Notes under the pieces: model-generated
Told to the model about the DNA's origin: nothing
Seen by the model: the letters and a program-made list of their open reading frames with translations, nothing else
The model's database searches: none
DNA from: Clostridiales bacterium
Lineage (GTDB): Bacteria; Bacillota; Clostridia; Oscillospirales; Oscillospiraceae
Direction: 5' to 3'
NCBI GenBank assembly: GCA_902362775.1
Contig: CABIXV010000004.1
Coordinates: forward strand, 330,864-337,849
Length of the DNA: 6,986 nucleotides
Shown: positions 1 through 5,910 of the stretch, piece after piece
How positions within the stretch are numbered: the first letter of the stretch is position 1
How the letters are laid out: each line of letters opens with the position of its first letter
Program-made: the position numbers and the translations under genes

Positions 1-12
1 GTATCGTAAGGA

Positions 13-18
13 TATAAT
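13..18 (+). promoter_or_regulatory. Possible -10 box of the regulator gene
   Basis: TATAAT, a perfect match to the sigma-A -10 consensus, lies 25 bases before the start codon of the GntR-type gene. The matching -35 box would fall before the window begins, so the promoter cannot be confirmed. A transcript would start near position 25 and have a very short leader of about 20 nt. The AT-rich setting means a chance match is possible. Confidence 0.4.
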
Positions 19-43
19 TATTAAAGCAGACGCGGGTGATTAT

Positions 44-778
44 ATGAAGGAGCTGGACAAAAACTATCTTGCGCCGATTGCAAGTAAATCGATGGTGGAT
101 ATTGTGGTGTCCAGACTGACCGAAGCGATTATCAGTGGAGAGTTAAAACCTGGCGACCAGATCCCAGTGGAGTCGGAACTGGTCCGGAAATTTGGCGTCG
201 GGCGAAATACAGTGCGTGAAGCGGTTCGTATTTTAGTCGCCTATGGCGTATTGACGATTCGACGGGCCGAAGGGACCTATGTATGTGACGGGTTTTCTCC
301 CAAGGTACTCAATCCAATGGTATACAGCATCATTCTGCGCAGTGGGAGCTCTTTTAATGAGTTGATTGGTCTGCGTGAAGTGGTGGAGAACGGTATTATG
401 CAGATGCTGCTGGAAAAGCGCATTTCAGAGGAACAATGGAAGGTGCTTTACCAGAAGTATGAGAAACTAAGAGGCTATTTGATGGAGGATCCCCCGGATT
501 TTCAGAAGATTGCCGACGCCGATATCGAGTTTCATGATGAGCTGGCCCGGTCCACCGAGAACGCTGCCATCATGATTGTACATAGTAATATCGTGGAGCT
601 GACCAAGGCATCTCGACTAAAGACTATTGAAACAGTCATTCAGAAAGGGGACAGGCAGTACCTGATCGATACGCACAAAAATCTGCTGGATAAGTTGGCT
701 GGTACAAATATGGAAGAATTGTATCAGGCAATCAATGACAGCTACTTCTATTGGCGTGGAGTTTATAAGGATCAATAG
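44..778 (+). CDS. GntR family transcriptional regulator, FadR/FCD subfamily
   Basis: A 244-residue DNA-binding regulator of the size usual for FadR-type GntR proteins. Residues about 17-80 form the winged helix-turn-helix: GELKPGDQIP, then the recognition region GVGRNTVREAVR (51-62) and the wing RRAEGTYV (73-80). Residues about 100-235 are the all-helical FCD ligand-binding domain. FCD proteins usually bind a metal through D-x3-H plus two more histidines. Here D160, H164 and H211 are present, but the last position in AINDSYFYW, where His is expected, appears to be Ser233. The ATG at 44 is chosen because GGTGAT (35-40) upstream pairs with the anti-Shine-Dalgarno and the N-terminus then has normal length. 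The gene sits directly before a TRAP-transketolase-dehydrogenase set but ends in its own terminator, so it probably controls those genes from a separate transcript. The ligand is unknown; a sugar acid or related carboxylate is a reasonable guess. Family is sure, target is inferred. Confidence 0.93.
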   Translation: MKELDKNYLAPIASKSMVDIVVSRLTEAIISGELKPGDQIPVESELVRKFGVGRNTVREAVRILVAYGVLTIRRAEGTYVCDGFSPKVLNPMVYSIILRSGSSFNELIGLREVVENGIMQMLLEKRISEEQWKVLYQKYEKLRGYLMEDPPDFQKIADADIEFHDELARSTENAAIMIVHSNIVELTKASRLKTIETVIQKGDRQYLIDTHKNLLDKLAGTNMEELYQAINDSYFYWRGVYKDQ

Positions 779-806
779 GGTACAGTGTTTCGATTCGTAC
801 CAAAGG

Positions 807-842
807 AAAGAGGTCCGGCTTTTGGCCTGGGCCTCTTTTTTT
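807..842 (+). terminator. Intrinsic terminator after the regulator gene
   Basis: A 12-bp stem (807-818 with 827-838, two G-T wobbles) with an 8-base loop is followed by a run of seven T (836-842, the first T's shared with the stem). It lies 29 bases after the regulator stop codon. This is a textbook Rho-independent terminator and separates the regulator transcript from the transporter operon. Confidence 0.88.
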
Positions 843-951
843 GTCTGACATTCCGAAAAGATTGAAATAAAAAGCGAAAATGTCCAGAAATTAACTCAGA
901 AAGCCTGCTTTGGTGAAATTATACAGCTTTAGATTTAAAAATTAGTTAGTT

Positions 952-962
952 CAACGAAGTTG
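952..962. promoter_or_regulatory. Inverted repeat CAAC-gaa-GTTG upstream of the promoter
   Basis: CAAC and GTTG form a perfect 4-bp inverted repeat with a 3-base centre, about 62 bases before the predicted transcription start. A further half site makes a wider pair, TTCAAC (950-955) with GTTGAA (968-973). AGTT recurs at 948, 958 and 967, about one helical turn apart. The position would suit an activator or a second operator. The arms are short, so chance is a real alternative. Confidence 0.3.
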
Positions 963-983
963 CCCGAGTTGAAAAAAAGGACA

Positions 984-1012
984 TTGACTTTCCCTAAAAG
1001 ATAGTCTATTAT
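984..1012 (+). promoter_or_regulatory. Sigma-A promoter of the TRAP transporter operon
   Basis: The -35 box TTGACT (984-989, 5 of 6 to consensus) and -10 box TATTAT (1007-1012, 5 of 6) are separated by exactly 17 bases. Transcription should start near 1018-1020, giving a leader of roughly 105 nt before dctP. It lies after the regulator's terminator and is the only strong promoter I see on this strand in the gap. Confidence 0.8.
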
Positions 1013-1021
1013 GATGGTCGT

Positions 1022-1034
1022 AACATCCTATGTT
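1022..1034. promoter_or_regulatory. Operator-like inverted repeat AACAT-CCT-ATGTT
   Basis: A perfect 5-bp inverted repeat with a 3-base centre lies about +3 to +15 from the predicted start of the TRAP transcript, a classic repressor position. Twelve of its 13 bases recur, again as a perfect inverted repeat, before the transketolase genes (4069-4081). The GntR-type protein encoded upstream is the obvious candidate binder. However, the half sites do not follow the usual FadR-type TnGTnnnACnA pattern, so another regulator is possible. Confidence 0.6.
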
Positions 1035-1095
1035 CGGAAGTTTGCTGTCAAATCTACTAAAAGCGGTCGCTTCAGCGGATGGAAGAATGAGGAAA

Positions 1096-1125
1096 GGGAA
1101 ACACATTTTTTGGAGGGAAACACAT
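1096..1125 (+). repeat. Direct repeat GGGAAACACAT in the dctP leader
   Basis: The 11-mer GGGAAACACAT occurs at 1096-1106 and again at 1115-1125, a period of 19 bases. The second copy begins at the end of the Shine-Dalgarno and runs into the ATG. It may be a small tandem duplication. Only the second copy has a GGAGG next to it and serves translation start. Confidence 0.6.
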
Positions 1126-2179
1126 GAAGAAGAAAATTTTAGCTTTGGCTATGGCTTCTGCCATGGCGCTGTCCCTGCTGGCTGGATGCGGCAGTGGCAA
1201 TGACACAAACACAAATAGCACTGGCAGCAATGGGGGTACCGCTTCTGGACCTCAGTATGATAAAGTGACCCTGCGTTTGAGCTGTAACGGTACGGACCTG
1301 GGCAACGACACCCGTACTGCCAAGCTGTTTGCCGAGAAGATTGAGGAGAAGTCCGGCGGACTGGTCACTGTTGATGTATTCCCCAATGACCAGCTGGCTA
1401 GCGGCAATATGAGCAAGGGCCTGGAACTGCTGGCCGACGGTACTGTGGATATCGACATCCATTCCACCTCCATCATCGCCAACCTGGATAACCGAATGAT
1501 GGTAAGCACTCTGCCCTGGATTTTTGCCGACTATCAGGAGGCGGAGGACGCTTTCTTTGGCGAGGGCGGTGAGTTCCTGAGTTCTGTTCTGGCTGAGAAA
1601 GGCATCACTTATCTGGGCGCTGTCCACAACGGCTTTAAAGCTATGACCAATAGCAAGCATCCCATCCAGGATCCTGATGACCTGAAGGGACTGAAGATCC
1701 GTGTGCCCGGCGGTGACTTCTTCTCCGCTTTTTATACCGCCTTTGGCGCTAGCCCCCAGGCCATGAGCTGGAGTGAGGTCTTTACTGCTCTGCAGCAGGG
1801 CACCATCGACGGCCATGATAATAGCCTTGGTACCATCAACTCCGGCAACGTCCAGGAGGTCCAGAAGTACATCTCCATTTCCAACCATGTGTACGAGGCG
1901 TTTACTTGGATGGCCAATTCCAACAATTTCAACAAGCTGAACGCTGATACCCAGGCTTTGATCCGCGAGTGTGTGGAGGAGGCCTGCAAGGAAATGAACC
2001 AGACCCTCATCGCCGAGGAGGCGGACCTGAAGACTAAGTTTGCCGAGGAGAACGGCTGTGAGATCTACGAGTTCACCGACGAAGATGTGGCTGAGTTTAC
2101 CGCTGTTGTTCAGCCTGTCATTGACGAGTACAAGGAGATCTACGGTGCGGATGCTTGCGCTGCCTTTGGCATCGAGTGA
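1124..2179 (+). CDS. dctP: TRAP transporter solute-binding lipoprotein (DctP family)
   Basis: The extracytoplasmic binding protein of a TRAP transporter: it captures the substrate outside the membrane and passes it to the DctQM permease. It has 351 residues, normal for the family once the lipoprotein leader is counted. Residues 1-21 are a signal peptide with a lipobox, LLAGC, so Cys22 would be lipidated and anchor the protein in a monoderm membrane; a Ser/Gly/Asn/Thr-rich linker follows to about 42. The core shows the family pattern: DLKGLKIRVPGG (186-197), FTALQQGTIDGHDN (220-233) and VQKYISISNH (246-255). Arg193 in KIRVP matches the family arginine that forms a salt bridge with a ligand carboxylate, so an acid substrate is likely. 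The usual DGQEN stretch is DGHDN here. Start ATG has GGAGGG six bases upstream. First gene after the strong promoter, followed 41 nt later by dctQ. The exact ligand cannot be read from sequence. Confidence 0.93.
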   Translation: MKKKILALAMASAMALSLLAGCGSGNDTNTNSTGSNGGTASGPQYDKVTLRLSCNGTDLGNDTRTAKLFAEKIEEKSGGLVTVDVFPNDQLASGNMSKGLELLADGTVDIDIHSTSIIANLDNRMMVSTLPWIFADYQEAEDAFFGEGGEFLSSVLAEKGITYLGAVHNGFKAMTNSKHPIQDPDDLKGLKIRVPGGDFFSAFYTAFGASPQAMSWSEVFTALQQGTIDGHDNSLGTINSGNVQEVQKYISISNHVYEAFTWMANSNNFNKLNADTQALIRECVEEACKEMNQTLIAEEADLKTKFAEENGCEIYEFTDEDVAEFTAVVQPVIDEYKEIYGADACAAFGIE

Positions 2180-2220
2180 TTCCAGAGTTTTCTAAGTAAT
2201 TAAGGAGGCAGGGACCACAA

Positions 2221-2691
2221 ATGAAAAAGTTTTTCTCACTGTTGGAAGACAACATCTGTGCGATCATCCTGCTCGTCATGATGCTGTTGACCTGTGTCAA
2301 CGTAGTTGCCCGGTATGTGCTGAAGGCTTCTATGCCCTTTGTTGAGGAGCTGACCTGTCTGGGTCTTATCATCCTAAGCCTGACCGGCGCCGCTGTGGCC
2401 GCCAAGCGTGGCGCGCACCTTGGCTTGACTGTTCTGACCGATTTTTTCCCAGCGAAAGGGCAGAAGTTTTGCACTCTGCTGGGCGACTTGATGGGGATTA
2501 TCTTTGGTGTCCTCATTCTCTGGTTTGGTTTCTTCATGGCCAAGCAGGAGTATGTTTTGGGTCAGCTTACCGCTGGTATGCAGTGGCCTGAGTGGATGTT
2601 TGGCATGTTTGTACCCATCAGTGGTGGCGTGCTGGTCATCCGTTATATTCAGCTGTTCATTACCCATTTGGTGAAGAAGGAGGAGAAGTAA
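2221..2691 (+). CDS. dctQ: TRAP transporter small permease subunit (DctQ family)
   Basis: The small membrane subunit that pairs with DctM and helps dock the binding protein. It has 156 residues with four hydrophobic segments at about 11-34, 44-61, 84-107 and 124-148, the usual four-helix topology. The family signature is seen after helix 1: NVVARYVLKASMPFVEEL (27-44), with the conserved Arg-Tyr and Glu-Glu. Lysines at the C-terminus fit a cytoplasmic tail. The Shine-Dalgarno AAGGAGG (2202-2208) is perfect but a little far, 12 bases, from the ATG. The gene lies between dctP and dctM, and its end supplies the ribosome site of dctM, so the two permease subunits are probably translated together. 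DctQ and DctM are separate proteins here, not the fused form seen in some TRAP systems. Confidence 0.92.
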   Translation: MKKFFSLLEDNICAIILLVMMLLTCVNVVARYVLKASMPFVEELTCLGLIILSLTGAAVAAKRGAHLGLTVLTDFFPAKGQKFCTLLGDLMGIIFGVLILWFGFFMAKQEYVLGQLTAGMQWPEWMFGMFVPISGGVLVIRYIQLFITHLVKKEEK

Positions 2692-2694
2692 GCT

Positions 2695-3972
2695 ATGGTT
2701 TCACTGATTCTGTTCGGCTCCTTCTTTGTCCTTCTGCTCCTCAATGTGCCGATTGGACTTTCACTGGGAATCTCCAGCGTGGCCGCTCTGATTGCTGAGA
2801 ATCTGCCCTTCTCTATGATCCCCAGCAACCTCTACTCTTCTACGGGTAAGTTTGTACTGCTGGCCATTCCCTTCTTTATCTTGGGCGGCAACGTCATGGA
2901 AAAGAGCGGGATCTCCGCCCGGCTGATCGATTTTTGCCGGACCCTGGTGGGCCATCGAAAGAGCGGTATGGCTCTGGTCTGCGTCATCGTGGCTTGCTTC
3001 TTTGCTGCCATCTCCGGCTCCGGCCCCGCCACAGTGGCTGCTCTGGGCATGATCCTGATTCCCGCTATGGTGAAGGCTGGCTATGATAAGGGCGATTCTG
3101 CCGCCTTGATGTCTACCGCCGGTGCCATCGGCATCATCATCCCGCCGTCTATCACCTTCGTCATCTACGGCTCCGTTACCGGCAAGTCTGTGGGCTCTCT
3201 GTTCGCCTCCGGTATCGTCCCCGGTATCCTGATGGGTATTTTCCTTGTGTTCGCCATGCAGTTTGTCAGCCGGGGCCGTGAGTTGGTCCTGTTGCCGAAG
3301 GCCAATGGGAAAGAACGCTGGGCAGCCTTTAAGGAGGCTTTCTGGGGTCTGTTGATGCCTGTCATCATCTTGGGCGGTATCTATGGTGGTATCTTCACCC
3401 CTACTGAGGCTGCTGCTGTTTCCGCTCTGTATGGCCTGATTGTCGGTCTATTTATCTACCGTACTCTTTCCCTGAAGGACATCATGCCCATCTTGCGTGA
3501 TTCTGTATCTCAGACCGCCGTGGTCATGTTTATCGTCGGTACAGCCAGCCTCTTCGCTTGGGTGCTGACCGTGACTGGTGTGGCTGCTGATGCGAGCAAC
3601 CTGCTGATTCAGGTTTCCGCGGGCAATAAGTACATCTTCCTGTTGATCGTCAACATCATCCTGCTGATTGCCGGCTGCTTCATCGACGCAAACTCCGCCA
3701 TGTATATTATCGTCCCCATCCTGTACCCTGTTGCTGAGGCTCTGGGTATCGACGGCGTACACCTGGGCTGTATCATGGTCATGAACCTGGCGATTGGCCT
3801 GGTTACTCCTCCTGTGGGCGTCAATTTGTATGTGGGTTGCGGTATCGCCGATATCAGCTTGAAGAGAATGTCAAAGTCGGTGTTGCCCTTTGTGGTGGCA
3901 TCCATCATAGCCTTGTTGCTGACGACTTACCTGCCCTTCATTCCTATGACGCTTCCCAACTTGTTGGGTTAA
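2695..3972 (+). CDS. dctM: TRAP transporter large permease subunit (DctM family)
   Basis: The large membrane subunit that carries out ion-coupled uptake of the substrate delivered by DctP. It has 425 residues, the standard length, almost wholly hydrophobic with about a dozen membrane segments. Family motifs in order: NVPIGLSLG (17-25), the first re-entrant-loop region SGSGPATVAA (107-116), IPPSITFVIYG (149-159), FTPTEAAAV (234-242) and, in the second half, GLVTPPVGVNLYV (368-380). The paired motifs reflect the two inverted structural repeats of this transporter fold, the ion transporter superfamily. The ATG starts three bases after the dctQ stop, with AAGGAGG (2677-2683) inside dctQ, so translation is coupled. 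A 158-nt gap with a hairpin follows before the transketolase genes. The coupling ion is most likely sodium by family, not shown here. Confidence 0.94.
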   Translation: MVSLILFGSFFVLLLLNVPIGLSLGISSVAALIAENLPFSMIPSNLYSSTGKFVLLAIPFFILGGNVMEKSGISARLIDFCRTLVGHRKSGMALVCVIVACFFAAISGSGPATVAALGMILIPAMVKAGYDKGDSAALMSTAGAIGIIIPPSITFVIYGSVTGKSVGSLFASGIVPGILMGIFLVFAMQFVSRGRELVLLPKANGKERWAAFKEAFWGLLMPVIILGGIYGGIFTPTEAAAVSALYGLIVGLFIYRTLSLKDIMPILRDSVSQTAVVMFIVGTASLFAWVLTVTGVAADASNLLIQVSAGNKYIFLLIVNIILLIAGCFIDANSAMYIIVPILYPVAEALGIDGVHLGCIMVMNLAIGLVTPPVGVNLYVGCGIADISLKRMSKSVLPFVVASIIALLLTTYLPFIPMTLPNLLG

Positions 3973-3994
3973 ACCGTTGTTCTGATCTGCCAAG

Positions 3995-4034
3995 CTTCTC
4001 TGCCGGTACACGATTGGGTGTGCCGGCAGGGGAG
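3995..4034 (+). terminator. Stable hairpin after dctM, possible weak terminator or RNA-stabilising element
   Basis: A 16-bp stem (3995-4010 with 4019-4034, three G-T wobbles) and an 8-base loop lie 22 bases after the dctM stop. There is no T run directly after the stem; the nearest is seven T at 4055-4061, twenty bases on. It therefore does not look like a normal intrinsic terminator. It may protect the 3' end of the dctPQM message, cause a pause, or lower expression of the downstream genes. Confidence 0.5.
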
Positions 4035-4068
4035 AGAGGCAGGGAAGAAACAAATTTTTTTCCCAAAA

Positions 4069-4081
4069 AACATCCCATGTT
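4069..4081. promoter_or_regulatory. Operator-like inverted repeat AACAT-CCC-ATGTT
   Basis: A perfect 5-bp inverted repeat with a 3-base centre, differing at a single base from the site at the TRAP promoter (1022-1034). It ends 49 bases before the transketolase start codon. A looser, opposite-facing copy lies at 4084-4096 (GACATTGGGTGTT, 10 of 13 matching when read on the other strand), its centre 15 bases away. The pair suggests a regulator that binds before both gene groups. No clear promoter overlaps it, so it could act on an unrecognised promoter or by blocking read-through. Confidence 0.58.
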
Positions 4082-4130
4082 AGGACATTGGGTGTTCTGC
4101 TCAAATGAAATAATTTTATGAGGTGAAGTC

Positions 4131-4961
4131 ATGAAAAACATTAGTGCAAAGGAGCTAAAAGAGTACGCCAAGCAGCTCCGGAAAACTGCTGTGACCATGA
4201 TCTACGAGGCACAGTCTGGTCATCCAGGAGGGTCTCTGTCCATCGCTGATATCGTGGCCTGTCTCTACTTCCGTGAAATGAATGTGGACCCCAAGAATCC
4301 AAGGTGGGCAGACCGTGACCGCTTTGTGCTGTCAAAGGGCCATGTATGCCCCATCCAGTATTCCGCGCTGGGTCTGCTGGGTTTCTTCCCAGAGGAAGAC
4401 CTGCACACCTTGCGGAAGGAGGGTTCCAAGCTCCAGGGCCATCCCTCTATGAACAAGTGTCCTGGCATCGACATCTCTACCGGCTCTCTTGGACAGGGGT
4501 TGTCCTGCGCCGTGGGTATGGCTCTGGCTGGGAAGCGCGATCATAAAGACTACATGGTCTACGCTGTCGTAGGCGACGGCGAGGCTGATGAGGGCCAGAT
4601 TTGGGAGGCAGTGATGGCTGCCTACCGGTATCATCTGGACAATCTGGTGGTCATCATCGACAACAACGGCCTGCAGATCGATGGCACCACAGATGAAATT
4701 ATGCCTCAGCTGGATCTGACTAAGAAGTTTGACGCCTTCGGCTATGACACCTATGAGATCGATGGCCACAATATGGAGCAGATCATGGAGACCTTTGATA
4801 AGATCCATGCTGCCAAGGATGGAAGACCTAAGTTCATCAATGCCCACACCGTAAAGGGCAAGGGTGTGTCTTACATGGAGAATCAACTGGCTTGGCACGG
4901 TATGGCTCCCAACGATGAGCAGTATCAGCAGGCTATGCGTGAGCTTGAGGAGGATATCTGA
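4131..4961 (+). CDS. Transketolase, N-terminal (thiamine diphosphate-binding) subunit
   Basis: The first half of a split transketolase, which moves two-carbon ketol units between sugars using thiamine diphosphate (ThDP). It has 276 residues, the usual length for the separate N-terminal subunit. Active-site elements are intact: GHPGGS (30-35, His31), SKGH (68-71, His71), GHPS (103-106, His104), the ThDP and metal motif GDGE (148-151) with DNNG to Asn179 (177-180), and AWHG (His256). By alignment from memory with E. coli TktA, His31, His71, His104, Asp149 and Asn179 correspond to H26, H66, H100, D155 and N185. It must pair with the next gene product, which brings the catalytic glutamate; the two genes are one base apart. 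Start ATG follows AGGTGA (4121-4126). The same fold occurs in DXP synthase, but length and motifs favour transketolase. Substrate may differ from the housekeeping enzyme given the catabolic setting. Confidence 0.92.
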   Translation: MKNISAKELKEYAKQLRKTAVTMIYEAQSGHPGGSLSIADIVACLYFREMNVDPKNPRWADRDRFVLSKGHVCPIQYSALGLLGFFPEEDLHTLRKEGSKLQGHPSMNKCPGIDISTGSLGQGLSCAVGMALAGKRDHKDYMVYAVVGDGEADEGQIWEAVMAAYRYHLDNLVVIIDNNGLQIDGTTDEIMPQLDLTKKFDAFGYDTYEIDGHNMEQIMETFDKIHAAKDGRPKFINAHTVKGKGVSYMENQLAWHGMAPNDEQYQQAMRELEEDI

Positions 4962-4962
4962 G

Positions 4963-5892
4963 ATGGATAAAAAGTTGATCGCTACCCGCGATGGCCTGGG
5001 GGACGAGCTGGTTGAGCTCGGAAAGAACAATAAGGACATCTATGTAGTAGACGTAGACATCGGAAAGTCTTGCAAAACCACCGCTTTTGCTAAGGCCTAT
5101 CCGGAGCAGCATGTGAACGTGGGCATCGCGGAGCAGAACGGAGCCGGTCTGGCAGCCGGCTTGGCTACCTGCGGCAAGATCCCCTTCGTGGTTACCTATG
5201 CTGTGTTCGGCTCCCTGCGTATGTGCGAGCAGATCCGTCAGGAGATCTGCTATCCCAACCTGAATGTGAAGATTGCCTGCTCTCACGGCGGCGTTACCCC
5301 CGCCAATGACGGCGCTTCCCATCAGTGTATCGAGGATATGGGTGTTCTGCGCACCCTGCCCAACATGACGGTCATTATGCCGGCTGACTACTGGTCCGCC
5401 CGCAAGCTGGTGGCCGCGGCGGCGGAGATGAATGGCCCCTGCTACCTGCGCTTTACCCGTGACGCGATCCCCGTCATCTATGACGAGAACACCACCTTTG
5501 AGATCGGCAAGGCCAACCTGCTGAAGGACGGCAAGGATGTGGCCATCATCGCCAACGGCGACACCGTCCGTCTGGCTCTGGAGGCCGCCGAGGTGCTGGC
5601 TGGCAAGGGAATCTCCGCCCGAGTGCTGGATATGCACACCATCAAGCCTCTGGACGTAGAGGCGGTCAAGGCTTGTGTCAACGACATCGGTAAGATTATC
5701 ACAGTGGAGGACCACAACATCATCAACGGCCTGGGCGGCGCTGTCTGCGAGGTCGTGGCCGAGATGGGCAAGGGCCAGGTCAAGCGCGTCGGCATCCAGG
5801 ATCAGTTCGGCCAGTCTGCCCCCTATGAGCGCCTGCTGGCAATCAACGGCATCACTGTTGAGAACATTGTCGCCCAGGCTGAGAATTGGTAA
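4963..5892 (+). CDS. Transketolase, C-terminal (pyrimidine-binding and C-terminal domain) subunit
   Basis: The second half of the split transketolase, 309 residues from the ATG at 4963. An open frame reaches back to 4864, but that part overlaps the previous gene and is unlike the family. The 4963 start has GAGGAGG (4947-4953) nine bases before it and lies one base after the preceding stop, so the subunits are translationally coupled. The pyrimidine-binding domain spans about 5-170, with catalytic Glu57 in VGIAEQN that activates ThDP; the C-terminal domain follows from about 185. By alignment from memory with E. coli TktA, the residues that hold the substrate phosphate (R358, S385, H461, R520) match Arg9, Ser36, His108 and Arg166, and D469/H473 match Asp116/His120. 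This suggests it acts on sugar phosphates, at least as acceptors. Related split enzymes include apulose-4-phosphate transketolase (AptAB) and the sulfofructose transketolase SqwGH, so a special donor is possible. Confidence 0.92.
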   Translation: MDKKLIATRDGLGDELVELGKNNKDIYVVDVDIGKSCKTTAFAKAYPEQHVNVGIAEQNGAGLAAGLATCGKIPFVVTYAVFGSLRMCEQIRQEICYPNLNVKIACSHGGVTPANDGASHQCIEDMGVLRTLPNMTVIMPADYWSARKLVAAAAEMNGPCYLRFTRDAIPVIYDENTTFEIGKANLLKDGKDVAIIANGDTVRLALEAAEVLAGKGISARVLDMHTIKPLDVEAVKACVNDIGKIITVEDHNIINGLGGAVCEVVAEMGKGQVKRVGIQDQFGQSAPYERLLAINGITVENIVAQAENW

Positions 5893-5910
5893 GAGAGGGG
5901 TAGCGTGGTC

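Larger units (their letters stand above)
843..1123 (+). other. Intergenic regulatory region and leader of the TRAP operon
   Basis: This is the remainder of the 345-nt gap between the regulator and dctP. I see no gene in it. The first ~100 bases are AT-rich and unremarkable. From about 944 it holds AGTT-type repeats and an inverted repeat, then the promoter at 984-1012, an operator-like inverted repeat at 1022-1034, and a leader of about 105 nt ending in a good Shine-Dalgarno (GGAGGG, 1112-1117). I recognise no known riboswitch class in the leader. Confidence 0.7.
3973..4130 (+). other. Intergenic region between transporter and transketolase genes
   Basis: A 158-nt gap with no gene. In order it holds a long hairpin (3995-4034), a purine-rich stretch, a run of seven T (4055-4061), a perfect inverted repeat matching the TRAP operator (4069-4081), a looser copy of it (4084-4096), and the Shine-Dalgarno of the transketolase gene (AGGTGA, 4121-4126). 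I find no convincing sigma-A promoter here. Whether the downstream genes are read through from dctM or have their own start is open. Confidence 0.6.

Noticed and set aside
1015..1025. FadR-type operator TGGTCGTAACA at the TRAP transcription start
   Set aside because: It misses one key position of TnGTnnnACnA, is not an inverted repeat, and has no counterpart before the transketolase genes.
1139..1888. Minus-strand open frame of 249 codons opposite dctP
   Set aside because: It lies wholly within dctP, has no recognisable domain, and is explained by codon bias of the real gene.
4088..4116. Promoter before the transketolase genes (TTGGGT, 17 bases, TAATTT)
   Set aside because: Each box matches only 3 of 6 consensus positions and the implied start would fall inside the Shine-Dalgarno.
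4864..4962. N-terminal extension of the transketolase C subunit
   Set aside because: These 33 codons overlap the previous gene in another frame and do not resemble the family; the ATG at 4963 has an ideal Shine-Dalgarno.
4332..5039. Minus-strand open frame of 235 codons opposite the transketolase N subunit
   Set aside because: It overlaps strongly supported coding sequence with intact motifs and shows no family features of its own.
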